Made by a program: the position numbers and the translations under genes. From Allobosea thiooxidans (GTDB taxonomy: Bacteria; Pseudomonadota; Alphaproteobacteria; Rhizobiales; Beijerinckiaceae), in assembly GCF_900168195.1 (NCBI RefSeq), contig NZ_FUYX01000018.1, positions 1 to 64,000 of the forward strand: a stretch of DNA of 64,000 bases, read 5' to 3'. The notes below the pieces were generated by a model. It saw only the letters and a program-made list of their open reading frames with translations, made no database searches and was not told where the DNA came from. Below are positions 26,138 through 35,361 of this stretch, one piece after another; the stretch's first letter is position 1, and each line of letters starts with the position of its first letter.

Positions 26138-27517
26138 ATGTTCCTGAGTGTTTTCGACGTCTTCAAGATCGGGATCGGCCCGTCATCCTCGCACACGATG
26201 GGGCCGATGACGGCCGCGGGGCGCTTCCTCGACCTGTTGCGCCGCCACCCGTTCCGCGATGCTGCGGCGGCGGTCAGCGCCAGGCTCCACGGCTCGCTCG
26301 CCTTCACCGGGAAGGGCCATGCCACGGATCGGGCCGTGACGCTCGGCCTGCTCGGCTGGGCGCCGGCCGAGCTCGATCCGGACGAAGCCGAACGCCAGCT
26401 CGCCGCGCTCGGCACGACGCATCAGCTGCGTCCCGACGGCCTGCCGCTGCTAGCCTTCGATCCGGCCGTCGACATCGTCTTCGACTACGGCCCGCCTCTG
26501 CCCGGCCACGCCAACGGCCTCGTCTTTTGCGCCCGTGATGCCGCCGGCGCCGAGCTCCTGTCCGAGACCTATTATTCGATCGGCGGCGGCTTCGTGGTGA
26601 CGGCGCAGGAGCGCGAGGCGCCGCCAGCCGCCACTGCCGCGGCCTCCTGGCCCTATCCGTTCGCGAACGCGGCGGCGATGCTGCGCATGGCCCGCGAGAG
26701 CGGGCTCTCGATCGCGCAGATGAAGCGTGCCAACGAGAACCACCTCCAGGCACCCGACGAAGTCGAGCGCGGCCTTAGCCGGCTCTGGTCGGTGATGAAC
26801 GGCTGCATCGAGCGCGGCCTGAGCCAGGAGGGCGAACTGCCCGGGGGCTTGCGCGTGCGTCGCCGGGCTGCGCGCATTCACCGCCAGCTCGCGGCCGAGC
26901 GCCAGAGCAACCGCGCCCAGCCGCACGCCGCCTCGGACTGGCTCGGCGTCTATGCCATGGCGGTGAACGAGGAGAACGCCGCCGGCGGCCGGGTAGTCAC
27001 CTCGCCGACCAACGGCGCCGCCGGCGTCGTGCCTGCTGTGCTGCGCTATTATCTCGACCATTGCATCGGGGCCGAACCCGACAGGATCGCCGATTTTCTG
27101 CTGACCGCTGCGGCGATCGGCGGGCTGATCAAGCACAACGCTTCGATCTCCGGCGCCGAGGCCGGCTGCCAGGGCGAGGTCGGCTCGGCCGCCGCGATGG
27201 CCGCAGCCGGGCTCTGCGCCGTGCTCGGCGGAACGCCCGAGCAAGTCGAGAACGCCGCCGAGATCGCGCTGGAACACCATCTCGGCATGACCTGCGATCC
27301 GGTCGCGGGGCTGGTCCAGGTGCCCTGCATCGAGCGCAACGGCATCGGCGCGATCAAGGCGGTCGCAGCCGCCTCCCTCGCCTTGCGCGGCGACGGCTCG
27401 CATTTCATGCCACTCGACAACTGCATCGAGGCGATGCGCCAGACCGGCGAGGCCATGAACGCCAGGTTCAAGGAAACCAGCCTCGGCGGATTGGCGGTCA
27501 ACCTGCCAGAATGCTGA
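26138..27517 (+). CDS. sdaA: L-serine ammonia-lyase, single-chain iron-sulfur type
   Basis: A 459-residue enzyme that deaminates L-serine to pyruvate with an oxygen-sensitive 4Fe-4S cluster. The N-terminal beta domain starts SVFDVFKIGIGPSSSHTMGP; the C-terminal alpha domain has the cluster cysteines C344 (GAEAGCQGEVG), C386 (GMTCDP) and C397 (VPCIERN). Full length, so intact. GGGAGG stands five bases before the second of two ATGs, hence 26138. A decayed threonine aldolase lies 70 bases downstream, suggesting an ancestral serine/threonine/glycine cluster. Confidence 0.96.
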   Translation: MFLSVFDVFKIGIGPSSSHTMGPMTAAGRFLDLLRRHPFRDAAAAVSARLHGSLAFTGKGHATDRAVTLGLLGWAPAELDPDEAERQLAALGTTHQLRPDGLPLLAFDPAVDIVFDYGPPLPGHANGLVFCARDAAGAELLSETYYSIGGGFVVTAQEREAPPAATAAASWPYPFANAAAMLRMARESGLSIAQMKRANENHLQAPDEVERGLSRLWSVMNGCIERGLSQEGELPGGLRVRRRAARIHRQLAAERQSNRAQPHAASDWLGVYAMAVNEENAAGGRVVTSPTNGAAGVVPAVLRYYLDHCIGAEPDRIADFLLTAAAIGGLIKHNASISGAEAGCQGEVGSAAAMAAAGLCAVLGGTPEQVENAAEIALEHHLGMTCDPVAGLVQVPCIERNGIGAIKAVAAASLALRGDGSHFMPLDNCIEAMRQTGEAMNARFKETSLGGLAVNLPEC

Positions 27518-27588
27518 GCCCAACTTTCGCAAGCCGCACCTGTCCGGCTCCGATGAGGCCGATACGCTGCCGATGAGGATCTAGCCGA

Positions 27589-27845
27589 ATGGTCGTGGAT
27601 GACGTCCGTTCGGATACGGTGACACGCCTGGACGCAAGCATGCGAGCCGCCATCGCGACCGCCGAGTTCGGCGACGCGGTCCATGACGACGACGCGGCCA
27701 CGAAGCGGCCGGAAGCGATGACCACCGAGCGACTGGGCAGGGAGGCTTCCCGACGGGCCCGCAGGCCTATGATGCGCTCCGTGTTCCAGGCTGGACGCTG
27801 ACGTGTCTGCTGAGCTTCTGCGAGCATGGCGCATCCTCCATCGGG
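27589..27845 (+). pseudogene. Remnant of low-specificity L-threonine aldolase
   Basis: The first frame reads DDVRSDTVTRLDASMRAA, then EFGDAVHDDDAATKRPE and TERLGREAS, matching the N-terminus of LtaE (family DLRSDTVTRP, VGDDVYGDDPT, ELxGKEA). Near 27745 the similarity moves to another frame as FPTGPQAYDAL (family PTGTQANL) and CLLSFCEHGA (family ALLSHCERG), then fades. The active-site lysine region and the rest of the ~340 residues are missing. A frameshifted, truncated pseudogene just after sdaA. The remaining 480-base gap up to pxpA (27846-27997) shows nothing else clear. Confidence 0.72.
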
Positions 27846-27997
27846 AGGCTGCATCCGAAACAATTCGACATCGCGCCGGACGTAGTGCGCCCAGGCTGCC
27901 CGGACATAGCCCGTGACCAGGACCGAGCCGAGCACGGCGTCGGCATCGAGCTGCAGAGGGGCGACCTCGCCCCTCGCGATGGTGGCGCCGAGGCTGT

Positions 27998-28771
27998 TCA
28001 GTTCAACCCGAACAGGGTCGGCAGGCTGACGACTTCGATGCCAGCGGCAGCGAGGCTCTCCCGCACCTTGCGCATGACCTGCACGGCGGTGGGCTCGTCC
28101 CCGTGAATGCAGAAGGTGTGGACCTCGGCCGGAATGCGCTTGCCGGAGCTGGTAATCAGCGCCTTCTCCTGCAGGATGCCCAGGACCTGCTGCGCCGCCT
28201 GTTCAGGATCGCTGATCACGGCGTCGTTGCGCTCGCGCGAGGCCATCTTGCCATTGTCGTCGTAGATGCGGTCGACATAGGCCTCGTTGGCGTAGCGCAG
28301 GCCGAGCTGCTCGGCAGCCCTGGTCATCTGCGAGCCGGCATTGGCGACATAGATCAGCTCGCGATCCGCCGCCTTGATGCCGCGGCCGATCGCGAGCGCG
28401 TAGTCGATATCGTCATGCGCCATGTTGTTGAGCGCGCCATGCGGCTTCACATGGGTGACACGAGCGCCGTTCGAGCCCGCGAGGGCCCTCAATGCGCCGA
28501 TCTGATAGGTGACGAGGTATTCCAGATCGGTCGGCCGCATCCGGATCTGCCGGCGTCCGAAGCCCCAGATATCGTTGAAGCCGGGATGGGCACCGATCGA
28601 AACACCGTTCTCGAGCGCGAGCTTGACGGTCCGCACCATGATGGTCGGGTCGCCCGCATGCATGCCGCAGGCGACATTGGCGGAGCCGATGAGCGGCATC
28701 AGCTCGGTATCGTTGCCGATGCTGTACTTGCCGTATCCTTCGCCGATATCGGCGTTGATGTTGACTTTCAC
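27998..28771 (-). CDS. pxpA: LamB/YcsF-family protein, 5-oxoprolinase subunit A-like
   Basis: A 257-residue cytosolic protein. Family blocks are NINADIGEGYG at the N-terminus, NVACGMHAGDP, SIGAHPGFND and ERNDAVI, FCIHGDEP near the end. PxpA with PxpB and PxpC cleaves 5-oxoproline with ATP; here neither PxpB nor PxpC is encoded nearby, so the partner is distant or the role differs. The GTG start at 28771, after GGAG, overlaps the tctA stop by four bases, so it is co-translated with the TctCBA transporter and probably acts on its substrate. Confidence 0.88.
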   Translation of the reverse strand: MKVNINADIGEGYGKYSIGNDTELMPLIGSANVACGMHAGDPTIMVRTVKLALENGVSIGAHPGFNDIWGFGRRQIRMRPTDLEYLVTYQIGALRALAGSNGARVTHVKPHGALNNMAHDDIDYALAIGRGIKAADRELIYVANAGSQMTRAAEQLGLRYANEAYVDRIYDDNGKMASRERNDAVISDPEQAAQQVLGILQEKALITSSGKRIPAEVHTFCIHGDEPTAVQVMRKVRESLAAAGIEVVSLPTLFGLN

Positions 28772-30273
28772 ACTGCGTCTCCGGAGGAAAGTGCACGGCT
28801 GCCGCCGCGCAGGGAAAACAGGGCACCCAGCGCCGCAACGGCGAGGATGGCGAGCGCGATCGGGTGGCCGAGCAATGCCGCGGGGTCGCGGTCTGTGACG
28901 ATCAGCGTCTGGCGCAGCGAAAGCTCGAATTGCGGGCCAATCACGAAGCCGATCAGGAAGGTCACGCGCGAATAGTCGAAGCGGTGCATCAGATAGCCCA
29001 GCGCCGCGAAGCCGATCATCACCCAGACCGCGAAGAGCGAGTGGACCTCGAGATAGGCGCCGACCACGCACAGCATCGTCACGACCGGGATGATCACGGC
29101 CGCAGGCACACGGGTGAGCTGGGCGAAGGCGACGAGGCCGACCCGCCCGACCACCAGCATCAGCAGCGCCGCCACGATCATCGTGCCGTAGATGCCGTAG
29201 ATCAGCCGGCCATGCTCCTCGAACAGACGTGGACCCGGGATGACGCCATGCACGGTCAGCGCCGCGATCAGGATCGCCGCCGAGACGCTGCCCGGCAGGC
29301 CGAGTGCGAAGAGCGGGATGAAGCTTGCCGGCACGACCGCGTTGTCGGCGGTTTCCGCCGCGGCGACGCCCTTGAGCTCACCCTCGCCATAGCGCTCGCC
29401 GGGCCGGGCGAAGCGCTTGGCAATGCCGTATGAGGCGAAGGAGGCGACGCTCGGCCCGAGGCCGGGAATGATGCCGATGGCCGTGCCGATCACGCTGGAG
29501 CGCATGATGGTCGGCAGCACGTGCCGGAACTCGCCCCAGCCGAAGCGATCCCCGCTTGCGTCGGTGCGTACCGGCGGGGTGGCCGCCCCACCGCGCTGCG
29601 AAAAGAGCTCTTCGGTCTGGATCACCATCTCCGACAGGGCGAGCATGCCGACGGTGATGGCGAGCAGGGGCACACCGTCGAGCAGTTCCACCTGCTCGAA
29701 GGTCATCCGCGGCGTGCCGCTCTCGATATCGAGGCCGATGGTCGCGACGAGCATGCCGAAGATGCCGGCGGCGAGCCCGCGCAGCAGCGATTTGCCGGCA
29801 AGCGCGGCGATGAAGGTCAGCGCCAGCAGCATCAGCGCGGTCATCTCGACCGGCCCGATCTTCAGCGCGAAGTTGGCCAGTGGCCGCGCCAGCAGGATCA
29901 GCGCCAGCGTACCGACGATGTCGCCGATCACCGAACCGTAGAGCGCTGCCTGCAGGGCCTGGCGGGCCTTGCCCTTGCGTGCCAGCGGATAGCCGTCGAG
30001 GCAGGTCACCGCCGCGTTGGGCTCGCCCGGCACGTTGATCAGAACGGCCGTCGTCGCTCCACCGGCGCCGCTCGCCTTGGCGATGCCGATCAGGAAGGCG
30101 ACCGCGCTGAGCGGGGTCATGTAGTAGCTCAGCGGGATCGCGATCGCGAGGGCGGCCGGGCGGTTGAGCCCGGGCAGCACGCCGATGGCGTAGCCGAGCA
30201 GCACGCCGAGAAAGACGAACAGGATCGTGACCGGCGTGAGCGCATCGCCGAAGCCGAGAAGCAGATCGGACAT
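28768..30273 (-). CDS. tctA: Tripartite tricarboxylate transporter large permease
   Basis: A 501-residue inner-membrane protein with about eleven or twelve hydrophobic segments. The TctA hallmarks are GVLPGLNRPAALAIAIPLSYY, GAGGATTAVLINVPGEPNA and GIIPGLGPSVASFASYG. It forms the transport channel with TctB and receives substrate from the TctC binding protein. Typical length. It is third in the operon order tctC, tctB, tctA, pxpA, separated from tctB by seven bases and overlapping pxpA. Confidence 0.93.
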   Translation of the reverse strand: MSDLLLGFGDALTPVTILFVFLGVLLGYAIGVLPGLNRPAALAIAIPLSYYMTPLSAVAFLIGIAKASGAGGATTAVLINVPGEPNAAVTCLDGYPLARKGKARQALQAALYGSVIGDIVGTLALILLARPLANFALKIGPVEMTALMLLALTFIAALAGKSLLRGLAAGIFGMLVATIGLDIESGTPRMTFEQVELLDGVPLLAITVGMLALSEMVIQTEELFSQRGGAATPPVRTDASGDRFGWGEFRHVLPTIMRSSVIGTAIGIIPGLGPSVASFASYGIAKRFARPGERYGEGELKGVAAAETADNAVVPASFIPLFALGLPGSVSAAILIAALTVHGVIPGPRLFEEHGRLIYGIYGTMIVAALLMLVVGRVGLVAFAQLTRVPAAVIIPVVTMLCVVGAYLEVHSLFAVWVMIGFAALGYLMHRFDYSRVTFLIGFVIGPQFELSLRQTLIVTDRDPAALLGHPIALAILAVAALGALFSLRGGSRALSSGDAV

Positions 30274-30280
30274 GGCGGCC

Positions 30281-30694
30281 TCAGCGGAAAACGAGCCAGA
30301 AGGCGCCGCCCAGCAGCGCCGAGGTCGCCAGCACGGGCAGCGGTCGCCGCTCGCCCAGGGCCAGCATCCCGGCCGCCGGCGTCAGCGCCGCACTGGCAGC
30401 GACGCCGGCATAGGCCAGGACGATCGCGCCGAACCCCGCCACCGCCAGCGACCGGGCAAGTGCGCCGAAGCCGGCGGGGTAGGCGCTTTCGGGCCGGCGG
30501 GCCGTCAGACGCAGAACGCCGTCGGCCAGCACGAGCAGCAGGATCGCCGCCGCGAGGATGTTGGGCAGGAAGGCCGGGGAGAGGCCGAAGCCCCCCTCGC
30601 TCGTCTGGGTCGGAATGATCCAGAACAGGAGGGCGAGGCAGCCGCCGCCGAGCAGCAGCATCTCGGCCAGCAGCGAAGCTCGCGAGCGCGTCAT
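30281..30694 (-). CDS. tctB: Tripartite tricarboxylate transporter small permease
   Basis: A 137-residue membrane protein with about four hydrophobic segments, the size and arrangement of TctB. Sequence is poorly conserved across the family; FGLSPAFLPNILAAAILLL is the most family-like part. The assignment rests chiefly on its place between tctC and tctA. Confidence 0.85.
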   Translation of the reverse strand: MTRSRASLLAEMLLLGGGCLALLFWIIPTQTSEGGFGLSPAFLPNILAAAILLLVLADGVLRLTARRPESAYPAGFGALARSLAVAGFGAIVLAYAGVAASAALTPAAGMLALGERRPLPVLATSALLGGAFWLVFR

Positions 30695-30733
30695 GGTCGA
30701 TCTCTCCAGCTTGAGAGCCTTGCCTGTGGCGGC

Positions 30734-31669
30734 TTACTTCGACACCTCGAGCAGCTGCTTGAAGCCCTCGCTCTGGCTGGCGATGGTCTTGGCCAGCTCG
30801 TCGCCCGTGGCAACGAAGTCGTTGAGGCTGCGCTTCTCCATCAGCTCGACGATCGAGGGATCGGCGGCTGCGGCAGCGAAGGCGGCGTAGAGAGGCTTTG
30901 CGACATCGGCCGGCAGGCCCTTCGGCGCCACGAACAGGATCAGATTGACGCTGGAGAGGCCATAGCCGAGCTCCTTCAGGGTCGGGACGTTCGGCAGGCC
31001 CTTGAGCCGCTTCTCGCCGAGCACCGCGAGCGCCGCGACCTCGCCCGACTTCGCCTGGGGATAATAGGCACCCGAGCTGTAGCCGAGCGGCGTGTGGCCG
31101 CCCATGACTTGCGTGACCACCTCGGCGCCGCTGCGCGTCGGCACCGGCACGAGCTGCAGGCCGGTCTTCTTGCCGAGTGCGGCGGTGATCATCCGGTCGA
31201 GCGAGGTGCTGGAGGCGTAGGTCGTCTTGCCGCCCGACGCCTTCGAGGCCTCGATCGCATCCTTCAGGGTCTTCCAGCCGCTCTTGGGCAGGGCGATGAA
31301 GGCTTCCGGGAACTCGCCGGTCGCGGCGACATAGGTGAAGTCGTCGATGCTGAAGCCGAGCTTGGTCACCTGCGGATCCAGCGTGATGGTGGTCGAGGTG
31401 GTGGCGACCAGATTGTAGCCGTCGGCCGGCAGCTTGGTGAGCGCGGTCGCGGCGACCGCGCCGCCGGCGCCGGGCCGGTTCTCGACGATCACCGGCTGGC
31501 CGAGCTTCTTGGAGACGAGATCGGCGACCGCCCGCGCGACCACGTCGGTCGTGCCGCCGGCACCGAAGCCGACGGTGACGGTAACCGGCTTCTCCGGCCA
31601 GGCCGCCTGCGCGGCAGGCTGCCCGAGAAGGAAGACGGCGGCGCCCATAAGGGCCAGTCGCTTGCGCAT
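30734..31669 (-). CDS. tctC: Tripartite tricarboxylate transporter periplasmic receptor (Bug family)
   Basis: A 311-residue binding protein with signal peptide (residues 1-22) and the Bug-family opening AWPEKPVTVTVGFGAGGTTDVVAR, then ENRPGAGGAVAA and GYNLVATTSTT. Ligands of this family are small carboxylates; with a co-encoded 5-oxoprolinase-type subunit, 5-oxoproline or a lactam-like acid is a candidate. GGGAG six bases upstream fixes the start at 31669. First gene of the operon, divergent from a LysR regulator. Confidence 0.93.
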   Translation of the reverse strand: MRKRLALMGAAVFLLGQPAAQAAWPEKPVTVTVGFGAGGTTDVVARAVADLVSKKLGQPVIVENRPGAGGAVAATALTKLPADGYNLVATTSTTITLDPQVTKLGFSIDDFTYVAATGEFPEAFIALPKSGWKTLKDAIEASKASGGKTTYASSTSLDRMITAALGKKTGLQLVPVPTRSGAEVVTQVMGGHTPLGYSSGAYYPQAKSGEVAALAVLGEKRLKGLPNVPTLKELGYGLSSVNLILFVAPKGLPADVAKPLYAAFAAAAADPSIVELMEKRSLNDFVATGDELAKTIASQSEGFKQLLEVSK

Positions 31670-31724
31670 GACGAACTCCCGATTGGTTGTGCTTGAAAAT
31701 CCCCTCGCCTTTCCGGCGTCCGGC

Positions 31725-31791
31725 CATTGCGCAATGCGCCGAACATGATGTCCAATGCAAAATGGAGGCTTGGCCTGATGCAAAACATGCA
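31725..31791. promoter_or_regulatory. Candidate LysR operators between tctC and its divergent regulator
   Basis: Two inverted repeats lie in the 128-base divergent gap: CATTGCGCAATG (31725-31736), a perfect 12-base palindrome, and TGCAAAACATGCA (31779-31791), a T-N11-A element ending six bases before the LysR start. These are plausible regulator sites; promoter hexamers are not distinct. Confidence 0.45.
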
Positions 31792-31797
31792 TAAGCC

Positions 31798-32703
31798 ATG
31801 AGGGACCTGCGAAAGCTGCATTTCTTCGTGACCGTGGCCGAGGTCATGAACCTTTCGCGCGCGGCCGAGGCCCTGAACATCAGCCAGTCCGCACTGTCCC
31901 GGCAGATCCAGGCGCTGGAGGAGGAACTCGGCTTTCCGCTGTTCGAGCGCATCGGCAAGCGCCTGGCGCTGACCGTCGAGGCCGAGGCGATGCTGCCCCG
32001 CGCCGCCGAACTGCTCGAGCGGGCGGAGGCGCTGTCGCTGCGCGCCGATGCAGTGGCGCGCGGGCAGATCGGACATCTGCGGATCGGAGCCACCGCCCAG
32101 ACCATCGCCTCGCTGATCGCCCCGGCGCTGACCCGGTTCCGGACGAGCCATCCTCGGGTCGAGGTCGCGCTCGTGGAGGGGCCGAACCGCTTCCTGATCG
32201 AACTGGTCGAGCGCGGCGGGGTCCATCTCGCCATCGCCACGCCGGACGATATCGGCGCGTTCCACAACCAGCCGCTCTTCATGGCCGAGCTGCTCGCCTA
32301 TCTCCCGCCGGGGGATACGCGCCACGCAGCGCAGGCGCTGCCGATCGAGACTCTGGCCGATGCGCCGGTCCTGCTGCTGCGGCGCGGTTTCATGACGCGG
32401 GATCTCGTCGACGAGAGCTGCCGACAGGCCGGCGTACGGCCACGCGTCGTCCTCGAGAGCGACAGTCCGCACGCGCTCGTAGCCATGGTCGAGGCGGGGC
32501 ACGGCATCGCGATGCTCTCCTCCTCGGCCGCGCGCGGCGTGCGGTCCTCCCCGCCGAAGCGGGTTACGCTCGGCGGGCAGCCCGTGCGCCGCCAGGTCTC
32601 GGCGATCTGGAACCCGGCGCGCCATCACCCGGCCGCTTTGCCGGTGCTGGTCGATTGCCTGCAGAAGACAGTGCAAAGCGACGGCGGCCGCCAGGCGGAG
32701 TGA
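31798..32703 (+). CDS. LysR-family regulator of the tct/pxpA operon
   Basis: A 301-residue LysR-type regulator with N-terminal HTH (LSRAAEALNISQSALSRQIQ, residues about 19-38) and effector domain from about 90. It is divergently transcribed from tctC with likely operator palindromes between them, the usual arrangement in which LysR controls the neighbouring transport operon and itself in response to the substrate. Confidence 0.92.
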   Translation: MRDLRKLHFFVTVAEVMNLSRAAEALNISQSALSRQIQALEEELGFPLFERIGKRLALTVEAEAMLPRAAELLERAEALSLRADAVARGQIGHLRIGATAQTIASLIAPALTRFRTSHPRVEVALVEGPNRFLIELVERGGVHLAIATPDDIGAFHNQPLFMAELLAYLPPGDTRHAAQALPIETLADAPVLLLRRGFMTRDLVDESCRQAGVRPRVVLESDSPHALVAMVEAGHGIAMLSSSAARGVRSSPPKRVTLGGQPVRRQVSAIWNPARHHPAALPVLVDCLQKTVQSDGGRQAE

Positions 32704-33221
32704 TCGGCCGCCGCCGGTTTTTCCGGCAGCTGAGGAAACAAGGATCTCGGGTCAAAGACCCTCGGGCATCCGCGGGTAACGTGCATACGCTCAGGGGCCG
32801 TGAAAAGCGCGCCGTCGCGCCAGGCGAATCGGCCGTATCCTGATCCGCAATTGGTCTCCGCTGCTCATCGAGCGGGCGCTTTCGGAGCTCGAATTTCCTC
32901 GGCGATGCACTCGGCTTGTCTTTGGGCTTCGAGCCGGGTCGCGTCGCGGAAATGTGCCGACGCTCCGGAGCCATGCGTATTCGCGTCGGCCTCGCGCGCT
33001 TCAATCAGCCCGTAAGTCAGCCTGCGCCGTCAGACCCGCACTGGCGATGCGTTTGCGGCGACGCGCAATCGACGATGCTGGATATCGGCAAGCCGGCAGG
33101 CGTGCAAAAATCAGAGGATGTTCGCCGATTGGCTCGGCCAAGAACGGTTGCGCTTCCAACTTAATTGGTTCAACATTGGCTCGAATTGATCGGCATTGGC
33201 CGAGCACCGACGAGGGCCTGC
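32704..33221. other. Intergenic region before the enolase-superfamily gene
   Basis: About 520 bases without a convincing gene. On the minus strand a short frame (about 32865-33031) encodes a plausible-looking stretch (RDATRLEAQRQAECIAEEIR) but has no start codon and is unassigned; it may be a gene relic. The downstream promoter should lie at its right end, with GAGGG as ribosome site before 33222. Confidence 0.4.
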
Positions 33222-34355
33222 ATGTTAATCGACGATGTCACGTTCATCCCGCTGCAGGCGCCCATCCCGTCAGGAAAAGCCTATGGCATGTCGAAGTCTC
33301 TGGCGACGGCCCGTGCGACGACATTGGTTCGGCTCAAGCTTGCCAACGGAATCGAAGGCGTCGGCGAGTGCTGGGGCATGCCGCAGGTCAACATCGCGAT
33401 GCTGCCCTTGCTGAAGAGCTATCTGGTCGGCACGAATGTGCACGACATCGAGCATGCCTTCGCCTCGATGCTGGCCAGGCACTATCATTTCGGGGTGCAG
33501 GGGCCGATGACCTGGAGCATTTCCGGCATCGACATGGCGGCAAAGGACGCCGCCGGAAAGTTGCTTGGCCTCCCGGTCCATCGGCTGATCGGCGGCAAGC
33601 AGTCAGCGACGGTCCAGATCTACGCTTCCGGTGGCTATCTGACCGAGAACAGCGCGCGCGATTTCGAGCCGCAGATCGAAGCGATGGCGAAGGCCGGCCA
33701 TCGCGCGGTCAAGATCAAGATCGGCGTTTCGCCCGACAATGACGAGGACCGGGTCTCGATCGCCCGGCGCATTCTCGGGCCGGACGTCGAAATCATGGTC
33801 GACATCAACTCCAACTATACGCTGGACCTGGCCCGGGAAAGCATCACGCGGCTCGCGCCCTACAAGATCGGCTGGGTCGAGGAGCCGCTGGCGCCACAGG
33901 ATCTGGCCGGCTACGAGCTGCTGCAGCGCTGGAGCCCGGTTCCGATCGCGACCGGCGAGGCGCTCTACACGGCATTCGACTTCAAGCGGCTGATCGATCG
34001 GCGCGCCGTCGACGTCGTCCAGCCCGACCTGTCGCTCTGCGGGGGCTTCTGGCAGGGCAAGCAGATCGCCCAGCTGGCCTCGATGGAGCATATCCGCCTG
34101 TCCCCGCATGTCTGGGGAACGGGCGTCGGCCTCGCCGCCGCGGTCCATTTCGTCGCCTCTCTCCCCGTCTATCCGCACGCCAGCAACATTCCGCGACCGA
34201 CGCTGGTCGAATACGATCTCGGCGACAACCCGTTGCGGGACGCCATCCTGGTCAACCCGCTCGGGCAGAGCGGCGGGGCCATCGTCGTGCCCGATGAGCC
34301 GGGCCTCGGCATCACGATCGACTGGAACGCGGTGGAACGCCATGTCGTCCGCTGA
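33222..34355 (+). CDS. Mandelate racemase/muconate lactonizing enzyme-family protein
   Basis: A 377-residue enolase-superfamily enzyme. Visible active-site set: K164-x-K166 (AVKIKIG), metal ligands D194 (DINSNY), E220/E221 (VEEPL) and E246 (ATGEAL), D269 and H296 (LSPHVWGTG) as the second general base. K-x-K plus His/Asp pairing fits the mandelate-racemase subgroup, which racemises or dehydrates alpha-hydroxy (sugar) acids. The start follows GAGGG. It is first in a gene train with an epimerase, RidA protein and peptide-type transporter. Substrate unknown. Confidence 0.88.
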   Translation: MLIDDVTFIPLQAPIPSGKAYGMSKSLATARATTLVRLKLANGIEGVGECWGMPQVNIAMLPLLKSYLVGTNVHDIEHAFASMLARHYHFGVQGPMTWSISGIDMAAKDAAGKLLGLPVHRLIGGKQSATVQIYASGGYLTENSARDFEPQIEAMAKAGHRAVKIKIGVSPDNDEDRVSIARRILGPDVEIMVDINSNYTLDLARESITRLAPYKIGWVEEPLAPQDLAGYELLQRWSPVPIATGEALYTAFDFKRLIDRRAVDVVQPDLSLCGGFWQGKQIAQLASMEHIRLSPHVWGTGVGLAAAVHFVASLPVYPHASNIPRPTLVEYDLGDNPLRDAILVNPLGQSGGAIVVPDEPGLGITIDWNAVERHVVR

Positions 34356-34371
34356 AACGGGGAGCGCCGTG

Positions 34372-35361
34372 ATGGAGGAAGGCCTGTCCGCAGAACGTTC
34401 TGCAGCCGAATCCGCGCAGAATGTTCTGGTCGCAGGCGGGCTGGGTTTCGTGGGTTCGCACATCGTCCGGGCGCTGGTCCGCGACGGATACAGGCCTGTG
34501 CTCTTCGGTCCGGCCATGGCCGAGGACCGGCTCGCCGATATCGCGGGGCGTTACGCGGTTTTCGAGGGCTCGATTAGCGATCGCGATGCGCTGGAAGCCG
34601 CGTTTGCGGCTTTCAAGCCTTCGCAAGCGATCTCCTGTGTCGCGCACAGCGTCGGCAGGCAGGGGTTGATGCGTGCCGGCGAGGCCGAATCCGACGCCGC
34701 TTTCGAGGTCAATGTCGCGGGGCACGGAAAGCTCGTCGAAGCCGCCTGCCGTGCTGGCGTCAAGCGCATCGTCTGGGCCGGGTCGAGCGTCGTGTACGGA
34801 CCGGCATCGGTCTATGCGCGCAGCCATGTCGACGAGAACGACGCCTCGGCGCCGACCACCGTCTACGGCATGACCAAGCATCTCGCCGAGGAGCTCTCGG
34901 CTTTCATGACGCGGCGCTATGGCGTCGAGGTCGTCAGCATGCGGCTGCCGCTCATCCTCGGCCCGGGGCTCTGGTATCAGGGCGCGGCCAGCGCCCTCGC
35001 CGAAGTCTTCGCCGCGGCGCGCGAAGGCCGGCCGGCGCGCGTCACCTTCCATGATCACGCCGTCGACCTGATGCATGTCGTCGACGCCGCCGAGGCGATG
35101 CTGGCAGCGCTGAAGCACCGCGGCCCAGTGCCGGTTGCGTACAATGTGAAGGGCTTCGAGGCGAGCATCACCGATCTCGTCGCGGCCGTCAGGCTGCGCC
35201 ATCCGGAGGCGGATATCGCGGTCGAGCGCATCGAGCCCGCCCTGCTGCTGCCGCTGATGGACGGCAGCCGCTTCGTCGCCGAGACCGGGTTTGCGCCCCG
35301 CTACGATCTCGGCGGACTCGTCGACGACCTTCTCGCCAGACATTCGGGAGCAGCGCAATGA
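34372..35361 (+). CDS. NAD-dependent epimerase/dehydratase family protein
   Basis: A 329-residue extended SDR. The NAD motif is AGGLGFVGSH (residues about 21-30) and the catalytic pair sits in VYGMTK (Tyr-x-x-x-Lys), with SSVVYGP as the serine strand. Start choice: GGGGAG seven bases before the ATG at 34372; an ATG at 34342 inside the previous gene is less likely. The gene begins 16 bases after the enolase-superfamily gene and overlaps the RidA gene by four bases, indicating one operon, so it probably acts on the same sugar- or hydroxy-acid-like compound. Confidence 0.88.
   Translation: MEEGLSAERSAAESAQNVLVAGGLGFVGSHIVRALVRDGYRPVLFGPAMAEDRLADIAGRYAVFEGSISDRDALEAAFAAFKPSQAISCVAHSVGRQGLMRAGEAESDAAFEVNVAGHGKLVEAACRAGVKRIVWAGSSVVYGPASVYARSHVDENDASAPTTVYGMTKHLAEELSAFMTRRYGVEVVSMRLPLILGPGLWYQGAASALAEVFAAAREGRPARVTFHDHAVDLMHVVDAAEAMLAALKHRGPVPVAYNVKGFEASITDLVAAVRLRHPEADIAVERIEPALLLPLMDGSRFVAETGFAPRYDLGGLVDDLLARHSGAAQ

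Noticed and set aside
30129..32282. Minus-strand frame of over 700 codons across tctC/tctB and the LysR gene
   Set aside because: Composition is Arg/Ala/Gly-rich and it covers two real genes in other frames; the tct genes explain the coding signal.
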